Source: Lepidodermella squamata (taxonomy: Eukaryota > Gastrotricha). From it: DNA of 64,000 bases. Position numbers and translations under genes: made by a program. The stretch is taken from NCBI GenBank assembly GCA_047495785.1, contig JBLDXI010000103.1, positions 1-64,000 of the forward strand, in the 5' to 3' direction. The notes under the pieces were generated by a model. It saw only the letters and a list, made by a program, of their open reading frames with translations, did no database searches and had not been told where the DNA came from. Every line of letters begins with the position of its first letter. The first letter of the stretch is position 1. Positions 1 to 11,228 of the stretch are shown piece by piece.

Positions 1-487
1 CAACTCAGAGCTTGAACCTGGTCCATCTGTTAAGTGGGAGGGGGGTGTGGGTTGTCCTCGTGGCGACGTAGCCAGCCATGACGCTCGTGTTTCGTGTTTC
101 TGCTGTTCTGCGTTGACCCGGAAGTGCCGCAAGGTCGCTGCTTTTAGCTTATAGAGGCGTCTTTGGACCTCATTTATACCCTGACAAAAACAGACAAAAT
201 TCATTCGGGCATTTGATGTTCGGCATAAGGGTTTTCGTATAAAAGTCAATCGAACATGTGAGATTCGGACAGATTCAGATCAACCTGATGACTCGACCGC
301 GACTTGGAGCGATGACTCGAAGCGATCGTTTTACTTCAATTACACGAATGCACTTTGGGAAGAGACGATTGACACCCCGCTCTTCCACATCCGTTCAATA
401 ATGGGTATCCACGCTTTTTATTCGCGCTCATTTTTCCACGCAATCCGCGTGATTTGTAAACGAGCGAGCCGTTCCGCACAACGAAAA

Positions 488-1917
488 CGTTTTCGCTGTC
501 GACGCATCACGTTCGACTGTTGGAAGACAAGTATTTCAGTGAAGATCTCAATCTGAATGCACAGCGAGAGCATATCCCTGTAATAGAGGGCGTCGATGCC
601 TTGTAAACATGTTTTGAAGATTAATGCCAAAAATGGTTTCAACGTTCAAGTCTAGCCAACGAATAGTCAGCGTAAATAGCGCCGCGGACAGCAGCGATTC
701 GGAGATAGTCATGTACTCCAACAGCCCAATTACCTCATCTGCCGTTACCAACTTGCACATCGAATTCGAAAAGGGCGCGTCCCAGTCAGATCTGGTCATC
801 CTTCAAACCGTCGCACCAGCGAAGGACAAGATGGTATAATTGGAATCATTTAACAAATTCAAAACAAATTTCACATGGTTTGAATAGTCCGCTCTCGACG
901 AGTTCAAGGAGTTCCACGCCCAGTCGTACGATTTAACTTCGATTTTGAATACACACAATACAGCCTGGGAAAAGCGTTTCAAGGCTGGATCGATCGAAGT
1001 TGAAGGTAATTACTTAAATTCTCAACTAAGACCCACATTGTATCGAGCTATAGAGATCCTATGAGATCGAAAAGTGAGGTTTCAAATTGTTATTTTATTA
1101 GGAACCGGCACCAAAGTTGCTGAACTGCGCCGCATGATCAAGTCGACTCTGTACCAGCTCTACAGCCAATTCCCGTTTCCCGACCGCTACGGCATGACCA
1201 TGTATGCGGCTGATTGGACCGCCGAAGATAAGTCTTTTTACGGCGTCTCAGCGTGTGGTCTAGGTCGTGGGGAAATTCTAGCAAAAACGCGCGCATTGAC
1301 TTCGGTGGCCATGTTACGCATGAGCAGGAGCTGTTTGTCTTCCCCGCCATCGCCAGCTCTCTATAAATTACTGGAACTACATGCGGTGCTTAGCGGGTAT
1401 GCCTCGCGACGCTGCCTCGGACGCAACGTTGGAACGCGCTCGCCGGCTGACTTTCGATTCAACCCAACGAATCAGATTATAATGAACAATTTGAAGGTTA
1501 TCACTACAACGCGTCGAAGTCGAATCCGCGCCCACCGACATTCAAAGACCGAGCTTGCCGGCTGAAGTAACCGCGCTGCACTTCTTCACTGGCGAGTTCG
1601 ACTATACCGTTACGGCTGATCAGGTTCGATTTGCCCCAGTCTGGGGTTCTCAGTTTGAAACTAAGATGCTATGGCACGATCGGACGACCCTCCGCAGCCA
1701 GGCCTTCAACGGGACGGGAGAGTTCACGATACCCGCTCAGCAGATTTCGTCCTCGCTAGACACCGTGAGCTCAGCGGCCTTGTCCAGCATCATGTCATCG
1801 GAGACTGATTTTAACTGTCCGCTGGAAGACCATAATCCGTACTACCATGCCACGGTGACCGGCATTCAATCGGGTCTTCTCGCTCTTGCGATATCTGCAA
1901 TTCTTACCAATTTGTAA
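488..1917 (+). pseudogene. Degenerate GH65-like glucosidase (PGGHG/ATHL1-type), left copy
   Basis: Exon-like blocks translate to pieces resembling animal GH65 protein-glucosylgalactosylhydroxylysine glucosidases. A block near 500-606 has AQREHIPVIEGVD, 628-835 follows, 888-1006 has HNTAWEKRF and GSIEVEG and ends at a GT donor, and 1103 onward has a GGHVTHEQELFVFP-like stretch comparable to the family's WGHVFWD...FP region. The last block (1560-1917) has FFTGEFDYTV and ends in a hydrophobic tail resembling a GPI signal. The central catalytic part is absent, frames change near 1365-1555, and a one-base loss in the G run near 1270 adds a frameshift not present in the mirror copy. The family call rests on recalled motif similarity and is moderate. 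Confidence 0.45.
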
Positions 1918-2045
1918 TGGCTTTTTTTGATTGATGATAAAATTAGCTCACGATCGGCAGATTAATTTTATGTAATTTCAGAATTTGTTACCTGTAGTTA
2001 CATTCAAGTACTTTTTTATTTACGCAAAAAATTCGGCTGAGTTTA

Positions 2046-2219
2046 TCACGGTGATGAGGTGCTGCCTAGGGCATCCACACTCTTTTTGAAGCGTTCGATA
2101 TCAACATGTTTCGGGAAGCAAGTTTGTGGGAGCTCATTCCAGGTGTCTACCGATTTTACTAGCCGGTGGTAGGACTCAATAGGCTTTTGCTTGCTATCCC
2201 AAGGAAATTTTGACACCAT
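2046..2219 (-). mobile_element. C-terminal remnant of a non-LTR retrotransposon ORF, left copy
   Basis: Reading the minus strand gives a 57-residue frame with DTWNELPQ followed by VDIERFKKSVDAL. This is the WN-LP ... FK ending typical of LINE-type ORF2 proteins. It is the mirror of 5078-5251 and differs by at least one base in the PIEP region. No upstream reverse transcriptase core is present, so it is a dead fragment. Confidence 0.6.
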
Positions 2220-2710
2220 AATGCCACTTGCTACTGATGACGATTTGCTGAGTCGCGTGAGCTGGTTGTTTTGATCGGTAGCTCCGTGAAATGGTTCCGG
2301 ATTTGCGGCGTGCCTTTCTTAGCTACGGTGATTTTGTAACTTACATCACATGTCATATAGCCACGCACTTCAACAAGCCATGATGTTGATTTTACGTGGA
2401 AGCATAAGACACATAAGACATAAGACATGCAATTAAGGATGATTCTGAATCAGATTCAGATTACAGATTTAGATCACGTCCAATGCCTGTCATATTTGCA
2501 TTATCGTGTTATGATAACTTTTTTCTCATTAGCGCTAGCTCAATATATTGTCTTGATGCGATTAGCCGGGCACTTCTCTGCTTTGCCCTTATTCAGCTGA
2601 ACTGAAAGTTATGACATGCGGAGAATTTTCGCTAACTAAAGCCATCTCTGTTTCTAATTGTAGGCATAATATATCCCATCGAAGTCCTGAGTAGCTTTTC
2701 TGCAATGAGT

Positions 2711-3467
2711 CATCTAATTCGGATTTTAGGGCATTTGTTTTCTGTTAAGAGCGAGTTTTATTACCCGCTAAACTTTCCTCGGGCGACGACAATTAGCGAT
2801 CGAATTTCCCAATGTCAAAGGCGTCAACAAATTGGGGTCCATGCCGTGTTTACGTAAACAACATACGGCTTAAGCGTAACTTAATGTAAGACCACTTGAA
2901 TTGTGAATTGGATTCGATTTGAACATATATTTGGACCTTGTCTTTGACAGAGAGCAGGCAATTTCTTCTTGCTTTGACGGAACAGTCGCTCGACGCTCTG
3001 GTCTCTGCTTAACTGTATACTATTGAAAGCGATATGTTTGGTCACTTGACTGGTTCATCCTGCCTGGGAGCAAATTGCCAATCAAGTAGCAGGGAGACCC
3101 GAGCTAAACAAATCTTAGTCGAAATTAGCATGAAAAATCCGGAGTAGGGCCCCTGCTGTTTGGTCAAAATTAAGTTCATTCAAATTGTCCAGGCCAACTA
3201 CTTTAAGTAGTTGATGTTTTGTGGGGTAAAAATAGATTGCTGCTAATCTCAATTCATTAACGCCATAAGCAGACACTATACCAATTATCTATCTGGACAA
3301 ATCTAAGATAAAAAAGTCATAAAACCGCATCATTCGTGTAACCTAGAACACGGACAGTGAACGTGGTTTGTCCATGGTATCCCGTACACATTTTTCAGGT
3401 CAAGCGGACAGAAATCTTCGAAAATTTCGAAAATTTATCAAGTTTTTCAGCTCCAAATAGAGCTGCT
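2711..3467. other. Palindrome 1 spacer, upstream part; no gene seen
   Basis: Single-copy within this window, AT-rich, with no open frame or family motif I can support. It presumably holds the promoter of the S1 gene. Confidence 0.5.
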
Positions 3468-3908
3468 ATGCCATCTCTCAGATCAGTTATTTTGGTAATG
3501 TTGACATCAACCGCAATTCTAGCGACCCAAACCGAAAGCTCCAGTAAACTACTGAAATTCCTGAAAGGTTGGCTTTTTTAAATTAGAGATTGTCAAATTT
3601 GAGATTGTTTATCATATCATGTTAAAAAAGGCTTTTAAAACGTTTTCCGCTTAACAGGAAGCCTCAAAAAGCAGCTTATTGTTGAGTTGGCTCGGGTACC
3701 AGGCTATTGGCGAAAGGCATTGGGACAACTTCGCTATCGGGTACTTCAAAAGCTCCGCATGGACCACTGCATGGCCTTGCTACAGTCTCGAGAAGTCTGT
3801 CGCGATGAAGGCATTTTCTTCGTTTGGGCGAGGGTCGTTGCGAAGGACATCATGGCCGGAAAACACGATAAATACGTTCTCGCTGATGCTGCCTCAAAGC
3901 AATACTAA
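3468..3908 (+). CDS. Small secreted protein, family S (S1)
   Basis: Two exons, 3468-3567 and 3658-3908, give 116 residues. Exon 1 encodes a signal peptide (MPSLRSVILVMLTSTAILA). A phase-1 intron with GT at 3568 and AG at 3656 interrupts a glycine codon. Exon 2 carries the family core: LRMDHC, a second Cys in VCRDEG, the VWAR motif and MAGKHDK. There are only two mature cysteines, fitting a single disulfide in a mostly helical, basic protein. It sits alone in the spacer of palindrome 1 and is the most divergent member. I do not recognise the family and assign no function; reality as a gene is supported by the shared two-exon structure in five copies. Confidence 0.75.
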
Positions 3909-4586
3909 AAGCCTGAAATTGTAATTATAGATTATTTTAATTCGTGTTTAGGATCAAAATGATAGCGAACATACATAATCTCTCCTCTCTATGAAAAGTC
4001 AACAACGGTAATTATCCAGGGAATGTTATGAATTGCAATTTCAGGCCATTATTTAGCGGAACCTAACTGTTGCATGACTTGCAATTTAGAGCAAAAATCA
4101 AGTTTAGCAAAAAATCGAGGTACACAATTAGCCATTCTGTTTAATCCTGTGAAATACTTATTTCAATTTTCAATTACTGTTTGTTTTGAATCACTGCGTG
4201 ATTCTAGGGTATTGTGAATTCGACTTCTGGAGCTGTTAAAATATTCTAAATCAGACTTGGGCGAATTAGGCTCTGCACATTTTTGAGCACCTGTACAATT
4301 TTCAATGTATCGTATCTTACTGCCGTTTCCGCTAAGCGATTACCTATTTGCACATTTAAAGTTCCATTTAGTCATTTGAATTAATTTACAACTTCATAAC
4401 GTTTCCGTTGCACACCGATACATCAATAAAATAAAGTTTTATTGTACCAACATTTTCTGCTTCGCTTTGTCTTTTGCCCAATATCGATCAACAATATTTC
4501 TCTAAGAGTAATAAATGAGACTGGAAAAGACCGATGTTGGATTGATCCTGAGCCTTGAATCTGATTCATTTCGGAGAATCGGCTGA
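3909..4586. other. Palindrome 1 spacer, downstream part; no gene seen
   Basis: Noncoding by inspection. An AATAAA-type hexamer in the run near 4425-4435 could end the S1 transcript, although it lies about 500 bases after the stop codon. Confidence 0.45.
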
Positions 4587-5077
4587 ACTCATTGAAGAAA
4601 AGCTACTCAGGACTTCGATGGGATATATTATGCCTACAATTAGAAACAGAGATGGCTTTAGTTAGCGAAAATTCTCCGCATGTCATAACTTTCAGTTCAG
4701 CTGAATAAGGGCAAAGCAGAGAAGTGCCCGGCTAATCGCATCAAGACAATATATTGAGCTAGCGCTAATGAGAAAAAAGTTATCATAACACGATAATGCA
4801 AATATGACAGGCATTGGACGTGATCTAAATCTGTAATCTGAATCTGATTCAGAATCATCCTTAATTGCATGTCTTATGTCTTATGTGTCTTATGCTTCCA
4901 CGTAAAATCAACATCATGGCTTGTTGAAGTGCGTGGCTATATGACATGTGATGTAAGTTACAAAATCACCGTAGCTAAGAAAGGCACGCCGCAAATCCGG
5001 AACCATTTCACGGAGCTACCGATCAAAACAACCAGCTCACGCGACTCAGCAAATCGTCATCAGTAGCAAGTGGCATT

Positions 5078-5251
5078 ATGGTGTCAAAATTTCCTTGGGA
5101 TAGCAAGCAAAAGCCTATTGAGCCCTACCACCGGCTAGTAAAATCGGTAGACACCTGGAATGAGCTCCCACAAACTTGCTTCCCGAAACATGTTGATATC
5201 GAACGCTTCAAAAAGAGTGTGGATGCCCTAGGCAGCACCTCATCACCGTGA
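5078..5251 (+). mobile_element. C-terminal remnant of a non-LTR retrotransposon ORF, right copy
   Basis: An open frame of 57 codons ends at TGA and contains VDTWNELPQTCFP and ERFKKSVDAL, the terminal signature of many LINE ORF2 proteins. The frame upstream (4869-5066) contains LVEVRGYMT, which may belong to the same element with a frameshift. No RT core is present. Confidence 0.6.
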
Positions 5252-5379
5252 TAAACTCAGCCGAATTTTTTGCGTAAATAAAAAAGTACTTGAATGTAAC
5301 TACAGGTAACAAATTCTGAAATTACATAAAATTAATCTGCCGATCGTGAGCTAATTTTATCATCAATCAAAAAAAGCCA

Positions 5380-6810
5380 TTACAAATTGGTAAGAATTGC
5401 AGATATCGCAAGAGCGAGAAGACCCGATTGAATGCCGGTCACCGTGGCATGGTAGTACGGATTATGGTCTTCCAGCGGACAGTTAAAATCAGTCTCCGAT
5501 GACATGATGCTGGACAAGGCCGCTGAGCTCACGGTGTCTAGCGAGGACGAAATCTGCTGAGCGGGTATCGTGAACTCTCCCGTCCCGTTGAAGGCCTGGC
5601 TGCGGAGGGTCGTCCGATCGTGCCATAGCATCTTAGTTTCAAACTGAGAACCCCAGACTGGGGCAAATCGAACCTGATCAGCCGTAACGGTATAGTCGAA
5701 CTCGCCAGTGAAGAAGTGCAGCGCGGTTACTTCAGCCGGCAAGCTCGGTCTTTGAATGTCGGTGGGCGCGGATTCGACTTCGACGCGTTGTAGTGATAAC
5801 CTTCAAATTGTTCATTATAATCTGATTCGTTGGGTTGAATCGAAAGTCAGCCGGCGAGCGCGTTCCAACGTTGCGTCCGAGGCAGCGTCGCGAGGCATAC
5901 CCGCTAAGCACCGCATGTAGTTCCAGTAATTTATAGAGAGCTGGCGATGGCGGGGAAGACAAACAGCTCCTGCTCATGCGTAACATGGCCACCGAAGTCA
6001 ATGCGCGCGTTTTTGCTAGAATTTCCCCCACGACCTAGACCACACGCTGAGACGCCGTAAAAAGACTTATCTTCGGCGGTCCAATCAGCCGCATACATGG
6101 TCATGCCGTAGCGGTCGGGAAACGGGAATTGGCTGTAGAGCTGGTACAGAGTCGACTTGATCATGCGGCGCAGTTCAGCAACTTTGGTGCCGGTTCCTAA
6201 TAAAATAACAATTTGAAACCTCACTTTTCGATCTCATAGGATCTCTATAGCTCGATACAATGTGGGTCTTAGTTGAGAATTTAAGTAATTACCTTCAACT
6301 TCGATCGATCCAGCCTTGAAACGCTTTTCCCAGGCTGTATTGTGTGTATTCAAAATCGAAGTTAAATCGTACGACTGGGCGTGGAACTCCTTGAACTCGT
6401 CGAGAGCGGACTATTCAAACCATGTGAAATTTGTTTTGAATTTGTTAAATGATTCCAATTATACCATCTTGTCCTTCGCTGGTGCGACGGTTTGAAGGAT
6501 GACCAGATCTGACTGGGACGCGCCCTTTTCGAATTCGATGTGCAAGTTGGTAACGGCAGATGAGGTAATTGGGCTGTTGGAGTACATGACTATCTCCGAA
6601 TCGCTGCTGTCCGCGGCGCTATTTACGCTGACTATTCGTTGGCTAGACTTGAACGTTGAAACCATTTTTGGCATTAATCTTCAAAACATGTTTACAAGGC
6701 ATCGACGCCCTCTATTACAGGGATATGCTCTCGCTGTGCATTCAGATTGAGATCTTCACTGAAATACTTGTCTTCCAACAGTCGAACGTGATGCGTCGAC
6801 AGCGAAAACG
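5380..6810 (-). pseudogene. Degenerate GH65-like glucosidase (PGGHG/ATHL1-type), right copy
   Basis: Mirror of the left copy but with the longer G run, which keeps GLGRGGNSSK and DFGGHVTHEQ in one frame for 20 further residues after the left copy has shifted. Visible blocks are the AQREHIPV region, HNTAWEKRF-GSIEVEG, the VTHEQELFVFP block, and the C-terminal FFTGEFDYTV block ending at 5380 with a hydrophobic GPI-like tail. After FPAIASSL a stop appears, and no single frame links to the last block; the GH65 catalytic centre is missing. It therefore looks like a pseudogene, or a gene with unseen structure. Frame coherence suggests this arm is nearer the ancestral state. Confidence 0.45.
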
Positions 6811-7297
6811 TTTTCGTTGTGCGGAACGGCTCGCTCGTTTACAAATCACGCGGATTGCGTGGAAAAATGAGCGCGAATAAAAAGCGTGGATACCCATTAT
6901 TGAACGGATGTGGAAGAGCGGGGTGTCAATCGTCTCTTCCCAAAGTGCATTCGTGTAATTGAAGTAAAACGATCGCTTCGAGTCATCGCTCCAAGTCGCG
7001 GTCGAGTCATCAGGTTGATCTGAATCTGTCCGAATCTCACATGTTCGATTGACTTTTATACGAAAACCCTTATGCCGAACATCAAATGCCCGAATGAATT
7101 TTGTCTGTTTTTGTCAGGGTATAAATGAGGTCCAAAGACGCCTCTATAAGCTAAAAGCAGCGACCTTGCGGCACTTCCGGGTCAACGCAGAACAGCAGAA
7201 ACACGAAACACGAGCGTCATGGCTGGCTACGTCGCCACGAGGACAACCCACACCCCCCTCCCACTTAACAGATGGACCAGGTTCAAGCTCTGAGTTG

Positions 7298-8233
7298 GAA
7301 CAACAGACTTCGAAGGATATTAATCTTATTTTAATTTCGGTCAGATGACATCCGAACATATGGCTTTTCGTTGACCGATTTTTGTGGGGTTGAAAATACC
7401 GTTCGGACAAATGAGATTCGGACATTTGGGTGAACGCGGGTCAGTTGCGCGGCTGATGCGGATCATGGCGTAGTTTGGGATCCGAACCCTAGTCACGAAT
7501 GACCGGTCATTTATGCTGGCAGTGCGGTAAAGACCGGCCAAGTATAAGGATTCCTATTAAAACATATGTGAATTAATTTTAACTCATCGTTAATAATTTA
7601 GTCAAAAATTTCGCAAAAAAAAATCATGACTATCGTTAAGCAGAACCTAATTTACGGAGTGCGGAACCAAATATGCATTTTGCGAAACCAACGTCAAAAT
7701 AGCCAAGGGTCATTTTTTCAACAATGACTTCTGATTCCGCTCACCGTAAATTTGGCTCCAGTAAAAGGAGGACCCAAAAACTTATTTACATTGTAAACTG
7801 TGGTAGCGAGGATACCAGACGACAGCTCGGGAAGTTCTCGAGAATTGTAAATCGTCATTTGTAAATCGTTATTATTTATTTATCATTTATCCAGAAGCTA
7901 TTACACCCAAAGAGGGAAGCTTGACAAAGTATAAGGAAAACAACATATAATTGCAGGACAGGATCACATTTAGGACAGGAAAGGTGTTGTAGAAGAAACA
8001 AAGTTATAGAATTAGGATTAGAAATACACGCCAATGTGTATATAATATAATAATGATAGGTAATAGTAAAAATCGCAACAATAGTGTAATAAAACAAAAC
8101 AGCAGCATTTCAGCAGTATAAAAATAAATTGTATTCAATCAGGTCCATTTCAGTATCAGGAATTAAAGTATACAAATCACAACAAAGTGTATCAAAGTTA
8201 AACCAGATCAAAAATGATGATCACTGGGATAAT
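7298..8233. other. Intergenic, no gene seen
   Basis: AT-rich sequence with only short frames lacking start, splice or motif support. Nothing recognisable as RNA gene or transposon end was found. Confidence 0.5.
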
Positions 8234-8483
8234 TTAGCGGCATTCATTCCGTAGTAGTACTGGTAAACTACCTCGCGACTTATTGCTCGAATTAGCCCAT
8301 ACGCCCCCAGGTAGCCTATATCGTGGAGTTTTCATTGGAGTTGGTAAATGCGACAGCTATTGATTTTCAACTTACATTGACGCCATGATCAGGTCCTCGT
8401 CGGGGTTGGTCGATAGAGACTCATCTTCACTCTGCTGCGCTAACGATGACGCTGCAAAAAGCGCCAAGACGAGAAAGGAACGC
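8234..8483 (-). CDS. Candidate small secreted peptide, start codon possibly split by an intron
   Basis: The exon 8483-8376 reads RSFLVLALFAASSLAQQ, a convincing signal peptide with an AQQ-type cleavage site, then an acidic stretch SEDESLSTNPDEDL. No ATG precedes it in the exon. An upstream AT followed by GTAAAT near 8530, with the acceptor TTTTCAG before 8483, would assemble ATG across the splice. The exon ends at a GTAAGT donor (8375), and an acceptor at 8316 allows a second exon ending at a TAA at 8234, for about 63 residues. An alternative frame of the last exon (GYLGAYGL...) stays open to 8221, so the C-terminus is uncertain. It could be a peptide precursor. Confidence 0.35.
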
Positions 8484-8539
8484 CTGAAAAGCAATCAATT
8501 GTGATTCAATTTTTGAATTCCACGATTTACATGGAAATC

Positions 8540-9233
8540 GGCTACGGTATGACAGCAGTTACTTGGAAAAGCTGAAAAATAAAAACAAGAGCACTACCCT
8601 CTACTGCCTACAGAACGAGTGACTGCAATAATAATTGGAAGAAAGATTGCTGATAAGTTGCTGCTCTCAAACATGGACATGCATAGTAAGGATTATCGCC
8701 AATCAATGGGCTTTTTTTATTGCATAACACTTTTACTATTATTAGTTTGCTTTGGATACCTAATTTTTTCAGTTAAGGCATAGCTGCTATAGCATGCATC
8801 GTTTTGAGCTGTCTGTGATTCATAGCGAAGTCCGGTGTTTTATTACAGGGGGATAAGGTTGCTTTCGGCTTCGGCCCACAGTTTTCGCCAACTAAGCTAC
8901 TTTAATGTAAAATGGATGAAAAATGTAAAATGGCAAAGGTATCAAAATTAGAAGTTTGAAGGAAGAAGTTTCCATGGCTAAATCAAGATGAATGAAATCA
9001 AAAGTTCACTTATTGGGCTAAAAAGCTCATTTCAAATCTATATGGCAAATGGCAATTAAGTTACCAAAATATCACACCAACACAAGTGAAAGTTTGATGG
9101 ACACATTAAAAGTTCTGAATTTCCGAACACAGCCTGCTTAATATTCGCTTCAAAGATTCTGAAGATGCTACACACATTTATTTTCAATGGTGAAAGAATA
9201 CAAAATGAGGATGTTAGCAATCAAGCTAAGCTT
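8540..9233. other. Intergenic, no gene seen
   Basis: No supported coding or RNA feature. It lies between the peptide candidate's 5' side and the 3' end of the arrestin gene. Confidence 0.5.
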
Positions 9234-10637
9234 TCAATCAAGCAAAGGCTTCAGCCCACCAACAAGCGATTCATAGCATGGCGGCATTGGCCCATAGTCA
9301 TACATAACACTGTTGTAGTTCGGCGACATCTCTACAGGCACTGCAACAGGCATAGGCCGTTCTCCAAGGCCCCAAGCTCCCTCGCCAGTCCATCTTACAG
9401 CTTGCAAAATACCTTCCGTCTTCACCTGATCGAAAACCACATCACCCTGGGGTCGCCTTGGTATAGTCCCGATAACTACTGGGAGGTACACTTTCAGGTC
9501 GAATGATCTGGGAACAATTAGGCCGATTTCGACGTGGTAGTTCACGCAGACCAGTGGTGAAGCGATTGAAGGAGCTACTGCAGGCAGTTTGAACGGAATT
9601 TTCTCCCATTCGGCGACGTTGTCGATTAGAGGCTTAAGTAGCTGAGCTGGCTTAAATGGCTCCATTGGCGTCATTGGGTAATCCTTAGAAGCAACGTGCT
9701 CGGACCCTGTATCAAAGCGGAAAGGTTCTGAATTTTTGCGAATCAACGGCCTAAATTAGTCCAACCTCCTTTTTCGCGCATCACTTGGCGCTGGACTAAT
9801 TTGACGTAGGGCTGAACTCCATGCCGCGAGCGATTGATCAATGTACCACTCACCAAAACAATGTCCTCTACAATACATAAATCAAGATAAAACACATTCA
9901 AAGCCAAGGAATTTACCTGGGCAATAAGCGGCTCTATCGGTTTGGCCCTCGATTCTCAGCGGACCTTCGGTGCACAGCCCCCAGCATATCCTCTTCGCAT
10001 CTTCGGCCAAAACTGGAAACTAGAATTATCGGACTTTGATTAGAGTGAAGCAGAGATAATCGCTAAATTGATTACGTCGTACTGCATCAAATTGATGTCT
10101 ATTAGTTGCAGAACTTTGATGGAACTATCGGTCATTTTTATATCCTCCTCTTCGAAGGGAGAAGTTGCTTCGAGCCAATATCGAACGTAGCCATGTGGCC
10201 CCTCAAATGACGCGCTGAGACTTACGAAAGCGAAATTGATAATGAAGTTAATGAAAGAAGTTCTTACTTTGAGGGAAGGTGAAATGTGAACGGAATCAAT
10301 GAGATTCCATGCGTGATAGCTCCTTTGATCTCGGTTATTGCGAAAACAAAACTCTGAGATAATGCAAGTACTTACCATGAGGAATAATGACTTCTTGAGG
10401 AAGGCGCAGGAGTTCTTTGGTTTCATGATACGTTATGGTGATGGTTTCGTTAACGCCCCCGCTTTGATTCGAGTAGGTCTCAGTCCAATAGACCCGGGAC
10501 TTTCCGATTAAAGTCACGGTTATGCTCTTTAGAGGTAACTTGCCCTTAGCTATGATTTCACAGTAGCCATGAAGCAGCTCCCCGGCGTAGTAAAGCGTCT
10601 TTTCTTTGATGACGACAGAAATCGAGTCCAAAGACAT
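9234..10637 (-). CDS. Arrestin domain-containing protein (alpha-arrestin, ARRDC type)
   Basis: Six exons on the minus strand (10637-10376, 10322-10268, 10220-10076, 10019-9917, 9867-9766, 9727-9234) join in frame to 386 residues. The N-terminal arrestin fold is seen in the GELLHGYCEI strand and the PHGAITHG-FTFHLPS-ASFEGPHGYVRYWLEA segment. The C-terminal domain follows after VLQLIDINLMQYD, with GPLRIEGQTDRAAYCPGE and LVQRQV. The tail has PPCY, a PPxY motif; in ARRDC proteins such motifs bind WW domains of NEDD4-type ubiquitin ligases, so a role as a membrane-protein trafficking adaptor is inferred. Length fits the family. Introns are 34-56 bp. All exon phases agree, which makes the model strong. 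Confidence 0.9.
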
Positions 10638-11228
10638 GTTTGGGATAGAAAAAATGGCAATTTTCTATAAATTATGCTGATGTCAAACTGTTGTTGTTTT
10701 TGAACGTGATTTTTGCTGACTGAAAGACATTAATCGCGATAAATCTGGCGCAGCTTTCCCTTAAATCGCGTCACGAAATAACGCACATGTCAATATTGGT
10801 CAAAAATCACGAGGGGTTTTATTTTTCCTGTAATTTCGGTTTCAAAATAAATAGGTCGAAAGGCTGCTTCACTTACACAGCTCAATAACTGCCTTGAAAC
10901 CGGTACAATTCCTAATGGACAAAAGATGAATTGTCCACCTGCCCATCACGTGATTCTACTTTCATACCACGCTGATGCACGCATGTAGCAAAATAAATTA
11001 ACCCTGGACCCCGGATCAAATCGTGCGAAAAATATCAAATGCACCATTATTCCGATTTATTTGTCATAGATTGCCTTAATACATCGTTTATATCACCAAT
11101 CACCAAATCACTGGGAACATGGAAGACTTGCAATCATTACAAGAGGTGGAATAGATTGGACTAGGTCTCTGATCACGAAAGCTCTTGAATGTAAGTTCGG
11201 TCAATTTCGAATTGTCTCTCAGCAGAAT
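10638..11228. other. Intergenic between arrestin and FABP genes
   Basis: Holds the arrestin promoter side and the 3' region of the FABP gene. A TTTATT (AATAAA on the minus strand) near 11056 may be its polyadenylation signal. No further gene seen. Confidence 0.5.

Larger units (their letters stand above)
1..2710. repeat. Left arm of large inverted repeat (palindrome 1)
   Basis: This stretch reappears as reverse complement at 4587-7297; paired positions sum to about 7297-7298 throughout. The only length change seen is a run of four G near 1269-1272 that is five G in the other arm, and scattered single-base differences occur. Homology runs to the first base of the window, so the arm probably continues leftward. 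It contains a GH65-like pseudogene and a LINE tail; 2220-2710 holds no gene I can support. Confidence 0.95.
4587..7297. repeat. Right arm of large inverted repeat (palindrome 1)
   Basis: Reverse complement of 1-2710. Similarity fades at the inner border around 4587, where a few bases such as ACTCATTG still match. The right end at 7297 corresponds to base 1 of the window, so the true outer border cannot be seen. The arm has five G where the left arm has four near 1270. Confidence 0.95.

Noticed and set aside
1138-1350. Minus-strand open frame over the GH65-like block
   Set aside because: It mirrors a coding block on the other strand and has no start context or protein-like motif.
9165-9506. 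Plus-strand 113-codon frame
   Set aside because: It is antisense to the last exon of the arrestin gene, whose model is supported by phases and motifs.
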